64,000 nt of DNA from Afipia sp. (GCA_017308575.1 JAFKEQ010000003.1:1302001-1366000); one strand, 5' to 3'; positions 43,324-52,605 are shown, counted from the stretch's first letter. Numbers and translations are program-made. The notes: a model not told the origin generated them from the sequence alone.

Positions 43324-44034
43324 TTAGCAGCCCAGCTTGTCAGCGAGGTCGTTGAAGTCCTTCGCCACATAGTCCCAGTTGCCCTCGGCCTTGAAATCCC
43401 GGTTCTGGTGCGGGCCGTATTCCGTCGGGCGCGCGACAAAGGCGGTCTTGAGGCCGCATTTCTGCGCGGCGTCGAGATCATTGTTGTGAGCCGCCACCAG
43501 CATCACCTGCCCGGGTTGCAATCCGAGAATTTTCGCCGAGCCGAGATAGGCCTCGCGGTCCGGCTTGTAGTGCCGGAAAATCTCCGCGCTCAACACCAGA
43601 TCCCACGGCAGGCCTGCATGCTTGGCCATGTTGGTCAACAGCGCGACATTGCCGTTCGACAGTGGGCCGATGATGAACCTGCTCTTGAGCCGCGTCAGGC
43701 CGCCGACGCTGTCGGCCCATGGATTGAGGCTGTGCCAGCCGCGCGTCAGGTAATCGTAGTCGTCCGGTGTCAGGCCCTTGATGCCGAGCTTCGCTGTCAG
43801 CGGCTCGATGGACTGGCGCTGCAGGTCGTCAAGAATGACGAAGCCGCGCTCGGGATGCTTGCGCACCTCGTCCATCGAAGGCATGTACGCGCCGCGCCAT
43901 GCGTCAACCAGCGCGGTCCAGTCGCCTGCGATGCCCTTCGCCTTGCCCCATGCGGTGAAGTTGTCGATCAGGCTGGTCCGCCAGTCCACCACGGTGCCGA
44001 AGACATCGAACAGCAGCGCCTTGATCCCGGACAT
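43324..44034 (-). CDS. HAD hydrolase, haloacid dehalogenase type II family
   Basis: A 236-residue HAD protein. The nucleophile loop is LLFDVFGTVVDWR (7-19), motif II GPLSNGN (near 118), the lysine in HYKPDREAYL (near 153) and motif IV MLVAAHNNDLDAA (near 178). It groups with proteins annotated as 2-haloacid dehalogenase, but where the studied enzymes have Ser-Ser-Asn before the last Asp this one has Ala-Ala-His, so real dehalogenation is doubtful. It precedes the recJ gene and follows a GNAT gene by 9 bases. Confidence 0.85.
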   Translation of the reverse strand: MSGIKALLFDVFGTVVDWRTSLIDNFTAWGKAKGIAGDWTALVDAWRGAYMPSMDEVRKHPERGFVILDDLQRQSIEPLTAKLGIKGLTPDDYDYLTRGWHSLNPWADSVGGLTRLKSRFIIGPLSNGNVALLTNMAKHAGLPWDLVLSAEIFRHYKPDREAYLGSAKILGLQPGQVMLVAAHNNDLDAAQKCGLKTAFVARPTEYGPHQNRDFKAEGNWDYVAKDFNDLADKLGC

Positions 44035-44043
44035 CGAAATTCC

Positions 44044-44493
44044 TCAGAAAATCTTGCGGTATTGCATGAAGCCGGAACGGTCCGCGACTTCGTCATAGAG
44101 AATCTGCGCCCGCGCATTCTCGAACTGCGTCAGCCAGTGCACCCGACTCGCGCCCGCCGCCTTCGCCTTCTCATAGACGGCTTCGATCAGCTTGCGGCCC
44201 ACGCCATGACCCCGCGCGTCCTTGTTCACGAACAGATCCTGCAGGTAGCAATAGTCGCCGGGCGTCCAGCAGGAACGATGAAAGATGTAGTGGACGATCC
44301 CGGTCAGCTTGCCGTCGACATAGGCGCCGAGCACATACATCGGCTCCGCGTCATCGTGGAAACGCTTCCATGTGATGTCGCTGGTCGCAGCCGGAACGCT
44401 GGTCTTGTAGAATTCGAGATAACCGGCCCACAGCGGCTCCCATGCCGCGCGCTCATCCTCGCGAACAGATCGGATGACAACGCGCTCGGTCAT
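44044..44493 (-). CDS. GNAT family N-acetyltransferase
   Basis: A 149-residue acetyltransferase. The acetyl-CoA loop reads VNKDARGHGVGRKLIEAVYEKA (about 88-110), with the Q/RxxGxG/A pattern as ARGHGVG. YLQDLFV just before it and GASRVHWLTQFENARAQILYDE after it are usual for GNATs acting on small molecules (diamine or aminoalkylphosphonate types). The substrate is unknown. It lies 13 bases after glpX and 9 before the HAD gene, so all three may be co-transcribed. Confidence 0.88.
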   Translation of the reverse strand: MTERVVIRSVREDERAAWEPLWAGYLEFYKTSVPAATSDITWKRFHDDAEPMYVLGAYVDGKLTGIVHYIFHRSCWTPGDYCYLQDLFVNKDARGHGVGRKLIEAVYEKAKAAGASRVHWLTQFENARAQILYDEVADRSGFMQYRKIF

Positions 44494-44506
44494 GGGATTT
44501 CTCTGC

Positions 44507-45508
44507 TTAGTCGAGATGGAACTTCTCGAACTGGCGATGCTCGCCCTTGATATAGCGGACGGTGCCGGTCACCGAGCGCATCACGACGGTTTCGGTCTCG
44601 ATCACGTTCTTGCGGAACTTGACGCCCGAGAGCAGCGAACCGTCGGTGACGCCGGTCGCCGCAAAGAGGCAATCCCCGCGCGCCATGTCCTCGATGCCAT
44701 AGACCATGTTGTGGTCCTTGATGCCCATCTTGGTTGCGCGCTCGCGCTTCTCGTCGTTGTCGAGAATGAGACGGCATTGCATCTGGCCGCCGATGCAGCG
44801 CAGCGCCGCCGCGGCCAGCACGCCTTCCGGGGCGCCTCCGGTGCCCATGTAGATATCGACGCCGGTGTTTTCGGAATCGGCGGTGTGGATCACGCCCGCG
44901 ACGTCGCCATCGGTGATGAGGCGCACGGCCGCGCCGGTCGAGCGGATCGCGTTGATGATGTCGGCGTGGCGCGGACGATCCAGCACCAGCGCGGTAATGG
45001 CGGACGGATGCACGTCCTTGGCGCGGGCCAGCCGCTTGATGTTTTCAGCGGGCGGTGCGTCGAGATCGACCACGTGTTTCGGATAGCCGGGACCGACGGC
45101 GATTTTCTGCATGTAAACGTCGGGCGCATTCAGCAGCGTGCCGCCTTCGGCCATCGCCATGGTCGCGATCGCGCCGGGCATGGCCTTGGCGCAAAGCGTG
45201 GTGCCTTCCAGCGGGTCCACGGCGATGTCCACTTGCGGGCCGCCTTCAGCGCCGACCTTCTCACCAATGAACAGCATCGGCGCTTCGTCGCGCTCGCCCT
45301 CGCCGATCACCACCGTTCCCTGAATTGGAATCTTGTTGAGTTCGCGCCGCATGGCGTCGACGGCAGCCTGGTCGGCGGCCTTCTCGTTGCCGTGTCCCCG
45401 CAACCGCGCTGCGGACACCGCGGCCCGCTCCGTCACGCGGCAGATTTCCAGCGTCAGAATGCGCTCCAGCAAAAGTTGCGGCGGAACGGAAATCGTAGCG
45501 GATGACAT
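44507..45508 (-). CDS. glpX: Class II fructose-1,6-bisphosphatase
   Basis: It dephosphorylates fructose 1,6-bisphosphate in gluconeogenesis and, where present, the Calvin cycle. The 333-residue GlpX-type sequence has the metal-site stretch VVIGEGERDEAPMLFIGEKVG (about 58-78), DPLEGTTLCAKA and IYMGTGGAPEGVLAAAALRC. It belongs to the hom-glpX-recJ neighbourhood common in Rhizobiales. It starts 54 bases after hom and is complete. Confidence 0.95.
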   Translation of the reverse strand: MSSATISVPPQLLLERILTLEICRVTERAAVSAARLRGHGNEKAADQAAVDAMRRELNKIPIQGTVVIGEGERDEAPMLFIGEKVGAEGGPQVDIAVDPLEGTTLCAKAMPGAIATMAMAEGGTLLNAPDVYMQKIAVGPGYPKHVVDLDAPPAENIKRLARAKDVHPSAITALVLDRPRHADIINAIRSTGAAVRLITDGDVAGVIHTADSENTGVDIYMGTGGAPEGVLAAAALRCIGGQMQCRLILDNDEKRERATKMGIKDHNMVYGIEDMARGDCLFAATGVTDGSLLSGVKFRKNVIETETVVMRSVTGTVRYIKGEHRQFEKFHLD

Positions 45509-45562
45509 TGGCTAACTCCTCAAGCAACGTGCGTATCAATAGATCGGATCGATCGGACCCTG

Positions 45563-46885
45563 TCAGTTCTTTTCGATGCGGATGACCTGCGGACGGCCAG
45601 TTATCACCCGGTCTTGCTGAACGGCCTGCAAGGCGCGTCGCACCGCGTCCTCCGAGGTCGCATAGGTAATCAGGATCACAGGCACCGGCGCAGGCTTGCC
45701 GCGCTTGCCTACGACATCCACCGCACCGTCCGGATGACGCTGCACGATGGATTCGATGGATATTTTCTGCTCCGCAAGCCGCGTGGCAATGGTCGCGGCT
45801 GTTCCGGCGAGATCGCGGGCCATCAGGCGGATGTAATAGCCGCCTTCGTGACGCTTCATCGGCGCCTTGGTGGTGGTCTTGAGCTTCGCCACCGGCCGCC
45901 CGAACGGCAGCGCACGGATACCCCGCGCCACGTCCGCGATATCGGCCAGCACGGCGGATGCGGTGGCCGCGCCGCCCGCGCCGGGACCGACCAGCGTGAT
46001 CGGCGGAATGCCGTCGCCGTCGATGGTGACCGCATTGGTGACGTCCATCACCTGCGCGATCGACGATGATTTCGGCACCATGGTCGGATGCACGCGCTGC
46101 TCAATACCGGAATCGGTGCGCACCGCGACGCCCAGCAGCTTGACGCGATAGCCGAGTTCTTCGGCGGCGCGAAGGTCCTCCGGCGCGATGGACGAGATGC
46201 CTTCGACATACACCGCGCTCTGATTGACCTTGGTGCCGAACGCGAGGCTGGCGAGGATCGACAGCTTCTGCGCGGTGTCGTGGCCGTCCACGTCGAAGGA
46301 CGGATTGGCCTCAGCGTAGCCGAGCCGCTGCGCATCCTTCAGACATGCGGCGAAGGACAGGCCTTCACGTTCCATCCGCGTGAGGATGTAATTGCAGGTG
46401 CCGTTGAGAATGCCATAGACGCGATTGATGCCGGTGCCGGCGAGGCCTTCGCGCAGGGTCTTGATCACTGGAATGGCCGCGCCAACGGCGGCCTCATAAT
46501 TCAGCGCGCCGCCGTGTTTCTCGGCCAGCGCCGCGAGCCGCGAGCCGTGCCTGGCGACCAGCGCCTTGTTCGCAGTGACAACCGACTTTCCGTTCCGCAA
46601 GGCGGCTTCGATGGCGGACAGCGCCGGTTCGCCCGAACCGCCCATCAGCTCGACAAAACAGTCGATCCGCGGATCATTGGCAAGCGCGAGCGGGTTCTTC
46701 GCCCATTCGATCCCGCGCAGGTCGACGCCGCGTTTCTTGACCTTCGAGCGGGCCGACACCGCGACGACGCGCACGCTGCGGCCGCAGCGCGCAGACAGGA
46801 CCCTGCCCTGACTCTCGATCAGACGAACGACTTCGGCACCCACGGTGCCGAGGCCCGCGATACCCACTTTAAGGGGTGCGACCAT
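45563..46885 (-). CDS. hom: Homoserine dehydrogenase
   Basis: It reduces aspartate semialdehyde to homoserine on the way to threonine and methionine. The 440-residue protein has the NAD(P)-binding loop GIAGLGTVGAEV (about 8-19), NGTCNYILTRME near 175, and a C-terminal ACT domain (about 355-435, GGYYIRLMARDLAGTAATIA) for feedback control by threonine. It is 24 bases downstream of an aminotransferase gene and upstream of glpX. No leader peptide or riboswitch is recognised before the operon. Confidence 0.95.
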   Translation of the reverse strand: MVAPLKVGIAGLGTVGAEVVRLIESQGRVLSARCGRSVRVVAVSARSKVKKRGVDLRGIEWAKNPLALANDPRIDCFVELMGGSGEPALSAIEAALRNGKSVVTANKALVARHGSRLAALAEKHGGALNYEAAVGAAIPVIKTLREGLAGTGINRVYGILNGTCNYILTRMEREGLSFAACLKDAQRLGYAEANPSFDVDGHDTAQKLSILASLAFGTKVNQSAVYVEGISSIAPEDLRAAEELGYRVKLLGVAVRTDSGIEQRVHPTMVPKSSSIAQVMDVTNAVTIDGDGIPPITLVGPGAGGAATASAVLADIADVARGIRALPFGRPVAKLKTTTKAPMKRHEGGYYIRLMARDLAGTAATIATRLAEQKISIESIVQRHPDGAVDVVGKRGKPAPVPVILITYATSEDAVRRALQAVQQDRVITGRPQVIRIEKN

Positions 46886-46909
46886 GCTGCTGAAAACCTG
46901 CCGGAAAAA

Positions 46910-48127
46910 CTACCGCCGATTGGCGAGCGGAACCACGTTGTGCAACGATTCAACGCCACTTTCAAGGAAACGCCGGATATTGCGGGCGGCCTGACGGATG
47001 CGCTGCTCGTTTTCCACCATGGCGATGCGGACATAACCCTCGCCGTGTTCGCCGAACGCGACACCGGGCGAGACCACGACGCCGGACTTCTCGACCATCA
47101 GCGTGGCGAAGGCCATGCTGCCCACGTCACGGAATTTCTCGGGCAGCGGCGCCCAGGCGAACATCGACGCAGCGGGCGGCGGAATCTCCCAGCCCGCGCG
47201 GCCGAAGGTCTCCACCAGCACGTCGCGGCGCTTGCGATAGATCTCGCGAACTTCGCGGATGCAGTCCTGCGGGCCATTGAGCGCCGCCGTCGCGGCGACC
47301 TGCACCGGCGTGAACGCGCCGTAATCGAGATAGGACTTCACGCGGGTCAGGGCGGCGATGATGCGCTCGTTGCCGACCGCAAACCCCATGCGCCAGCCCG
47401 CCATGGAAAAGGTCTTCGACATGGAGGTGAATTCGACCGTCACATCGATCGCGCCCGGCACCTGCAGCACCGACGGCGGCGGCTCGTCGTTGAAGTAAAG
47501 CTCCGCGTAGGCCAGATCGGAGAGAATGAAAATCTCGTGCTTCTTCGCGAAAGCGACGAGGTCCTTGTAGAAATCCAGCGACGCCACATAGGCCGTCGGG
47601 TTCGACGGATAGCAGGCAATCATGGCGATGGGCTTGGGGATCGAATGGATGATCGCCCGCTCCAGCGCGCCGAACAATTCGGGTGTCGGCTCGGCGGGAA
47701 CCGAACGCACCACGCCGCCCGCCATCAGGAAGCCGAAGGCATGGATCGGATAGCTCGGGTTCGGCACCAGCACCACATCGCCGGGCGACGTGATTGCCTG
47801 CGCGACGTTGGCAAAGCCTTCCTTCGAGCCGAGGGTGGCGACCACCTGGGTTTCCGGGTTGAGCTTCACGCCAAACCGACGCTCGTAATAGGCCGCCTGA
47901 GCACGGCGCAGGCCGGTGATGCCCTTGGAGGCCGAGTACCGGTCGGTCCGCGGCTTGCCCAGGGTTTCCTTGAGCTTCTCGATCACGTGGGGCGGCGTCG
48001 GCAGGTCCGGATTGCCCATGCCCATGTCGATGATGTCGGCCCCGGCATTCCGCGCGGCCGCCTTGGCCCGATTGACCTGTTCGAACACGTAAGGCGGCAG
48101 ACGGCGGATGCGATAAAACTCTTCCAT
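46910..48127 (-). CDS. PLP-dependent aminotransferase (AlaC / LL-diaminopimelate type)
   Basis: A 405-residue class I/II aminotransferase. The opening MEEFYRIRRLPPYVFEQVN and DMGMGNPDLPTPPHV are typical of alanine transaminase AlaC-like proteins in alphaproteobacteria. SDLAYAELYF and the PLP lysine in SMSKTFSMAGWRMGF (near residue 240) complete the active site. It probably makes alanine or another amino acid from pyruvate and glutamate; the order aminotransferase-hom suggests aspartate-family links. The start at 48127 gives the family length; an 11-residue extension is possible. The 217 bases upstream hold no gene; a 21-codon open frame there has no clear meaning. Confidence 0.9.
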   Translation of the reverse strand: MEEFYRIRRLPPYVFEQVNRAKAAARNAGADIIDMGMGNPDLPTPPHVIEKLKETLGKPRTDRYSASKGITGLRRAQAAYYERRFGVKLNPETQVVATLGSKEGFANVAQAITSPGDVVLVPNPSYPIHAFGFLMAGGVVRSVPAEPTPELFGALERAIIHSIPKPIAMIACYPSNPTAYVASLDFYKDLVAFAKKHEIFILSDLAYAELYFNDEPPPSVLQVPGAIDVTVEFTSMSKTFSMAGWRMGFAVGNERIIAALTRVKSYLDYGAFTPVQVAATAALNGPQDCIREVREIYRKRRDVLVETFGRAGWEIPPPAASMFAWAPLPEKFRDVGSMAFATLMVEKSGVVVSPGVAFGEHGEGYVRIAMVENEQRIRQAARNIRRFLESGVESLHNVVPLANRR

Positions 48128-48344
48128 GGGTCGGGCTCCGAAAACCGGTAAAACCGGCAATAACAGCAGGATCAGTAACGTGTTTCGTACCGAAGTGGAA
48201 TTCGATACGGGGGATAGGAGGCGTGGAATTTCCGCATATTAGCCGGATTCGGACGCAAAACGCGCCACCTGGCCCCGAATTCGTCTTTTTGCAATTGAAT
48301 CGTGGTCTTTTTAGCACCAACCCTCAGTTGCGCGACGTGCAATC

Positions 48345-48632
48345 TCAGTTACTCCGGCGCTGGGCGGCCCGGGCGCCGGAGGCCTGACGGTCACGCGCGG
48401 CCGCCAGATCCTTCTCCAGTTTGTCCTGCTGGGCCTGATCGAGCACGACATCCTGACGCGGGGCCGGAACGTCGTGCACGGCGGGAAACTCTGTGGGGGT
48501 TGTGGGCCGCGCAGGCGTATTGGCGGGAAGTCCGATCAACGGCGCGTCGGCAATCTGACTCGCGCATCCGCCAAGGGCCAGCCCGAGCAGGAGCACACCG
48601 GCAAAAGCCGGCAGTCGCCTCGTCCTGCTCAT
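48345..48632 (-). CDS. Small lipoprotein, hypothetical
   Basis: A 95-residue protein with a lipoprotein signal: basic start (MSRTRRL), hydrophobic core GVLLLGLALG and lipobox LALGGC with the acylated cysteine near residue 23. The mature part is Pro/Thr-rich, followed by a helical charged segment (DQAQQDKLEKDLAAARDRQA). Its target is probably the outer membrane. I do not recognise the family. The ATG at 48632 or one four codons earlier could be the start. It is monocistronic and divergent from phaC, with 255 bases between them holding no visible gene. Confidence 0.72.
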   Translation of the reverse strand: MSRTRRLPAFAGVLLLGLALGGCASQIADAPLIGLPANTPARPTTPTEFPAVHDVPAPRQDVVLDQAQQDKLEKDLAAARDRQASGARAAQRRSN

Positions 48633-48887
48633 ATGGCGTCGCACAGAAATGATCTCTTTCCCGATTGAGCGGTAAACAAACTCGCGCCGTCAGCCGTCAT
48701 CGGCGCATTAACGTCCGACAAAGACCTTCGGAACCAGACTGCGTTCATGAGGCTCTAATGTGACGGAAGCGTTAATTATGCCGCATCGCAGCACATGCAA
48801 ATCACCGCACGCATCTGAACTATGCCATGATGATCTTGATGATCGAGACGCTGACGGCGCGCGACGCGTAAGGTTTGGAAGTGGGCG

Positions 48888-50702
48888 ATGACAGAGATTC
48901 TGACAAACGCGAAAACCACGAATGGCGAAGCTCCAAAGGGCTTCGATCCGGAAATTTTCTCCGCAAATCTCGCGCGCACGATCGAGAACAGCGGCCGCGC
49001 CCTCTCCGCCTATCTGAAGCCGCGCCAGACCGGCGAGACGGCCGACCAGCCCGGCGAATTCACTGAGGTGATCAAGACCCTCACATCGGTGGTGAACTAC
49101 TGGCTCGCGGACGAACAGCGCGCCGCGGACGTTCAGACCAAGATCGGAAAATCCTATCTCGGACTGTTGAATACCGCCGCGCAGCGTCTGTCCGGCGAGG
49201 CGCCCGCGCCTGTCATCGAACCGGCTCCGCGCGACAAACGCTTCCAGGACCCGGAATGGAAGAGCAATCAGTTCTTTCAATTCCTCATGCAGGCTTATCT
49301 GTTGACCACGGATTGGGCCACGGAGCTTGTGAAGAATGCGGACGGCCTCGATCCCCACACCCGCAAGAAGGCCGAGTTCTACATCCAGCAACTCATCAAC
49401 GCCTTCTCGCCGTCGAACTTCGTCCTGACCAATCCGGAAGTGCTGCGGCAGACCCTGGCCAGCAACGGCGACAATCTGGTGCGCGGCATGACCATGCTCG
49501 CGGAAGATATCGAAGCCGGTCACGGCACGCTCAAGATCCGCCAGTCTGCAGCCAATCTCGAGATCGGCCGGGACGTTGCACTGACTCCGGGCAAGGTGAT
49601 CTTCCAGAACGAGGTCATGCAGCTCATCCAGTATGAGCCCGCTACGGAAAACGTGCTGCGCACGCCGCTGCTGATCGTGCCGCCGTGGATCAACAAGTTC
49701 TACATTCTCGATCTCAACAGGCAGAAGTCGTTCGTGCAGTGGTGCGTCAATCAGGGCATCACGGTGTTCCTGATCTCGTGGGTCAATCCCGACAAGACGC
49801 TCGGCGGCAAGACCTTCGAGGACTACATGCGCGAAGGTCCCATCGCCGCGATGGATGTCATCGAGAAAGTCACCGGGGAAATGCGCGTCCACACCATGGG
49901 CTATTGCGTCGGCGGCACGCTGCTCGCGACGACGCTGGCATGGCTCGCGGAGAAACGCCGCGTGCGCGTGACATCGGCGACGTTCCTTGCCGCGCAGGTG
50001 GACTTCACTCATGCCGGCGATCTTCTGGTCTTTGTCGATGAAGATCAGATTTCCAGCCTCGAACGCAGCATGAAGCAGGCAGGCGTGCTCGAAGGCAGCA
50101 AGATGGCGATGGCCTTCAACATGCTGCGCTCCAACGACCTGATCTGGTCCTACGTGGTCAGCAACTATCTGAAGGGCAAGGAACCCGCGGCGTTCGATCT
50201 GCTGCACTGGAATTCCGACGCCACGCGGATGCCCGCGGCCAACCATTCCTTCTATCTGCGCAATTGCTATCTCGAGAATCGCCTGTCCACCGGCACGATG
50301 ACGATCGACAACACCCAGCTCGATCTGTCGAAGGTGAAGGTGCCGGTCTACAATCTCGCGACCAAGGAAGACCACATCGCGCCGGCGGAATCCGTGCTGT
50401 ACGGTTCGCAGTTCTTCGGCGGCCCGGTCAAATACGTGCTGGCCGGATCGGGACATATTGCAGGCGTCGTCAATCCGCCGGAGCTTGGCAAGTATCAGTA
50501 CTGGACCAACGAACGCGTTCAGGACACCACCCTGACCGACTGGGTCAAGGACGCCGTCGAACACAAGGGATCATGGTGGCCCGACTGGCGGTCATGGCTG
50601 GAGACGGTGGATGCCGAACAGGTTCCGGCCCGCGTGCCGGGCTCCGGCCCTCTTCCGGTTCTGGAAGATGCACCGGGCAGCTACGTCCGGGTCCGCGCAT
50701 AG
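48888..50702 (+). CDS. phaC: Polyhydroxyalkanoate synthase, class I
   Basis: It polymerises (R)-3-hydroxyacyl-CoA into storage polyester. The 604-residue protein has the N-terminal PhaC domain and an alpha/beta hydrolase core. The catalytic triad is visible as Cys340 (MGYCVGGTL, the lipase-like box), Asp495 (TKEDHIAP) and His523 (SGHIAGVVNP). PPWINKFYILDL is typical of class I. phaA, phaB and phasin genes are not beside it, which is common in rhizobia. A long antisense frame covers it but is only a GC-rich shadow. Confidence 0.96.
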   Translation: MTEILTNAKTTNGEAPKGFDPEIFSANLARTIENSGRALSAYLKPRQTGETADQPGEFTEVIKTLTSVVNYWLADEQRAADVQTKIGKSYLGLLNTAAQRLSGEAPAPVIEPAPRDKRFQDPEWKSNQFFQFLMQAYLLTTDWATELVKNADGLDPHTRKKAEFYIQQLINAFSPSNFVLTNPEVLRQTLASNGDNLVRGMTMLAEDIEAGHGTLKIRQSAANLEIGRDVALTPGKVIFQNEVMQLIQYEPATENVLRTPLLIVPPWINKFYILDLNRQKSFVQWCVNQGITVFLISWVNPDKTLGGKTFEDYMREGPIAAMDVIEKVTGEMRVHTMGYCVGGTLLATTLAWLAEKRRVRVTSATFLAAQVDFTHAGDLLVFVDEDQISSLERSMKQAGVLEGSKMAMAFNMLRSNDLIWSYVVSNYLKGKEPAAFDLLHWNSDATRMPAANHSFYLRNCYLENRLSTGTMTIDNTQLDLSKVKVPVYNLATKEDHIAPAESVLYGSQFFGGPVKYVLAGSGHIAGVVNPPELGKYQYWTNERVQDTTLTDWVKDAVEHKGSWWPDWRSWLETVDAEQVPARVPGSGPLPVLEDAPGSYVRVRA

Positions 50703-50889
50703 GCCGTTCATCTTCCGCCTTCACTGAAACATCCGGCGCGTCATTGGCCTTGGTCATTGGCCTTGCATCGCCGATCGTCTATGACTGCACACGATATATT
50801 CGTGCGACGCGACTCGGCGCGCATGCGCAGAAGCGAGCGATATTTCACCCGCGTGCACGCGCGGGCCAAGCAAGTGAAGGGAAACGTCG

Positions 50890-51288
50890 ATGACACGCGA
50901 ACTGTTCTGGCTGACGCTGACCGTTATTCTGACCGGCCTGCTCTGGGTACCTTACGTTCTCAATCGCTGTCAGGTTCGCGGCCTCGGCGGCGCCATGGCG
51001 AACCCATCGCGGAATGACAAACCACAGACCGAGTGGGCCAACCGGCTGATGTTCGCGCACGACAACGCGGTCGAGAACCTCGTGATCTTCGCGCCGCTGG
51101 TCCTGATCCTCAATGCCATCGACTATTCGACCAAGTGGACCGTGCTGGCCTGCGCCGTCTATTTCTGGGCACGCCTCGCCCACGTCCTGGTCTACGCAAT
51201 GGGCGTCCCGGTGCTGCGCACTCTCACCTTCACCATCGGCTTCCTTGCTCAGGCGGTTCTGGCGCTGGCGATTTTCAAGATCTTCTGA
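50890..51288 (+). CDS. MAPEG family membrane protein
   Basis: A 132-residue membrane protein with four hydrophobic helices. The stretch RLMFAHDNAVENLVIFAPLVL (about 52-72) carries the MAPEG signature (Asn/Glu-rich helix II), and FWARLAHVLVYAMGVPVLRTL fits helix III-IV. Eukaryotic members act on glutathione or eicosanoids; bacterial ones are largely uncharacterised. The start has GAAGGGAA upstream. A strong terminator follows 22 bases after the stop. Confidence 0.9.
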   Translation: MTRELFWLTLTVILTGLLWVPYVLNRCQVRGLGGAMANPSRNDKPQTEWANRLMFAHDNAVENLVIFAPLVLILNAIDYSTKWTVLACAVYFWARLAHVLVYAMGVPVLRTLTFTIGFLAQAVLALAIFKIF

Positions 51289-51309
51289 TCGCGTCCATCC
51301 GCGCAAACG

Positions 51310-51338
51310 AAAAGGGACGGCATTGCCGTCCCTTTTTG
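51310..51338. terminator. Bidirectional terminator between MAPEG gene and argC
   Basis: GGGACGGC and GCCGTCCC pair around ATT and are flanked by AAAA on the left and TTTTTG on the right. It lies between two converging genes and can end both transcripts. Confidence 0.92.
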
Positions 51339-51360
51339 TTTGTTGCCGGTGCCGATCCCG

Positions 51361-52419
51361 TTACGGGAACATCGGCGGCTGATCGATGCCGAGCGTTTCG
51401 GCAAAGCCGAGAACGAGGTTCATGTTCTGCACGGCCTGACCCGATGCCCCCTTGGTGAGGTTGTCGAGGGTCGAGATGATGATCGCGCGGCCGGGAACAC
51501 GGTCCGCGACCACGCCGATGAACGTCATGTTCGAGCCGCGCACATGCCGCGACTGTGGCGCCTTGCCGAACGGCAGGACGTGAACGAACGGCTCCTTCTC
51601 GTACTGCTTCGCCAGAATCTCATGCAGATCCTGCGCGATCTTGCCGCGCCGTCCCCGCACATAGATGGTCGAGAAGATGCCGCGGTTCATCGGCGTCAGA
51701 TGCGGCGTGAACGAGACGACGACGTCCTTGCCCGCGGCTTTCGAGAACTCCTGATCGAGTTCGGCCATATGCCGGTGCTGGCCGACCCCGTAGGCATGAA
51801 AGCCTTCGGAGACCTCGGAGAACAGCATCTCTTCCTTCGCCGAGCGGCCTGCACCCGTCATGCCGGACTTGGCATCGATGACAATTTCGTCGGACTCGAT
51901 CGCCTTGGCCTTCAGCAGCGGCACCAGCGGCAACTGCGCGCAGGTGGTGTAGCAGCCGGGATTGGCGACAAGCCGCGCCTTCTTGATGTCGCGCCGATAG
52001 ACTTCCACGAGGCCGTAGACGGCTTCCTTCTGCAATTCGAGCGCGTGATGCTCGTGGCCGTACCACTTGGCATAGGCCGCGGGATCTTCCAGCCGGAAGT
52101 CCGCCGACAGATCGACGACCTTGATGCCGGGTGCCTTGGCCAGAACGTCCTTCAGCACCTTCTGCGTGGTGGCATGCGGCAGTGCGCAGAACACCAGATC
52201 AAGTCCCGCGTTGGCCCAGTCCACTTCGTCGATGGTCACAAGACGCGGCAGATAATACGGCGCGAACTGCGGAAACACGTCGCCCATCATCTGCCCTGCC
52301 CGCCGGTCGGCGGTCAGCAGAGCGATCTCGACACGGGGATGGCGCAACAGCAAACGAACGAGTTCGGCCCCGGTGTAACCGGAGGCGCCCAAGATGCCGA
52401 TTTTCTTCTTCTCAGCCAT
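51361..52419 (-). CDS. argC: N-acetyl-gamma-glutamyl-phosphate reductase
   Basis: The third enzyme of arginine biosynthesis. The 352-residue sequence has the NADP loop GILGASGYTGAEL (8-20), VVDLSADFRL near 101, and the catalytic Cys156 in VANPGCYTTC. GMTGAGRSAKEEM and TPHLTPMNRGIFST are typical of the type-1 enzyme. In many alphaproteobacteria argC follows rpsI; here it has its own upstream region of about 190 bases with a promoter, a short Arg-rich leader ORF and a hairpin, suggesting control by arginine supply. Confidence 0.96.
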   Translation of the reverse strand: MAEKKKIGILGASGYTGAELVRLLLRHPRVEIALLTADRRAGQMMGDVFPQFAPYYLPRLVTIDEVDWANAGLDLVFCALPHATTQKVLKDVLAKAPGIKVVDLSADFRLEDPAAYAKWYGHEHHALELQKEAVYGLVEVYRRDIKKARLVANPGCYTTCAQLPLVPLLKAKAIESDEIVIDAKSGMTGAGRSAKEEMLFSEVSEGFHAYGVGQHRHMAELDQEFSKAAGKDVVVSFTPHLTPMNRGIFSTIYVRGRRGKIAQDLHEILAKQYEKEPFVHVLPFGKAPQSRHVRGSNMTFIGVVADRVPGRAIIISTLDNLTKGASGQAVQNMNLVLGFAETLGIDQPPMFP

Positions 52420-52494
52420 AATCTGTCCTTACCCGAGCGAGTTTGATAAACGCTACCGGAGCAGGTCTTGCGGCAAGTTTTAATGAGAAACAAG

Positions 52495-52521
52495 ATGCCG
52501 CGGGACCGTATCCGGCGGCAT
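52495..52521 (-). promoter_or_regulatory. Hairpin in the argC leader (possible attenuator terminator)
   Basis: On the minus strand, ATGCCGC (52521-52515) pairs with GCGGCAT (52501-52495) around a 13-base loop, followed by CTTGTTTCT. The T-tract is interrupted, so it would be a moderate terminator. It lies 9 bases after the leader ORF stop and 75 bases before argC, the place expected for an attenuator. Confidence 0.5.
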
Positions 52522-52530
52522 TGACGACGA

Positions 52531-52605
52531 TCAGACGCGATCAGCCGCCCATACCGCGATGGTGCGGCGGCGGCGAGACAGCAGGATGGTCGATGCGTCG
52601 GTCAT
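52531..52605 (-). CDS. Arg-rich 24-residue leader peptide upstream of argC (candidate)
   Basis: A small ORF on the argC strand encoding 24 residues, starting MTDASTILLS, then four consecutive arginines (all CGC codons, residues 11-14), TIAVWAAD and a fifth arginine at 23. The ATG is 8 bases after a well-formed -10 box, so the mRNA probably starts at or next to the ATG and the ORF is leaderless. Ribosome stalling at the Arg run when arginyl-tRNA is scarce could change folding of the downstream hairpin and let argC be transcribed. Conservation cannot be checked here; a chance ORF is possible. Confidence 0.55.
   Translation of the reverse strand: MTDASTILLSRRRRTIAVWAADRV

Noticed and set aside
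46088..48151. 687-codon ORF antisense to hom and the aminotransferase
   Set aside because: Arg/His/Asp-rich shadow without domain features; the two opposite genes are intact.
48128..48344. 21-codon ORF upstream of the aminotransferase as a second leader peptide
   Set aside because: It has scattered Tyr and Arg codons without a run fitting alanine or aspartate-family control, no good promoter spacing and no terminator hairpin after it.
48708..50564. 618-codon ORF antisense to phaC
   Set aside because: Shadow frame; PhaC has its full catalytic triad on the plus strand.
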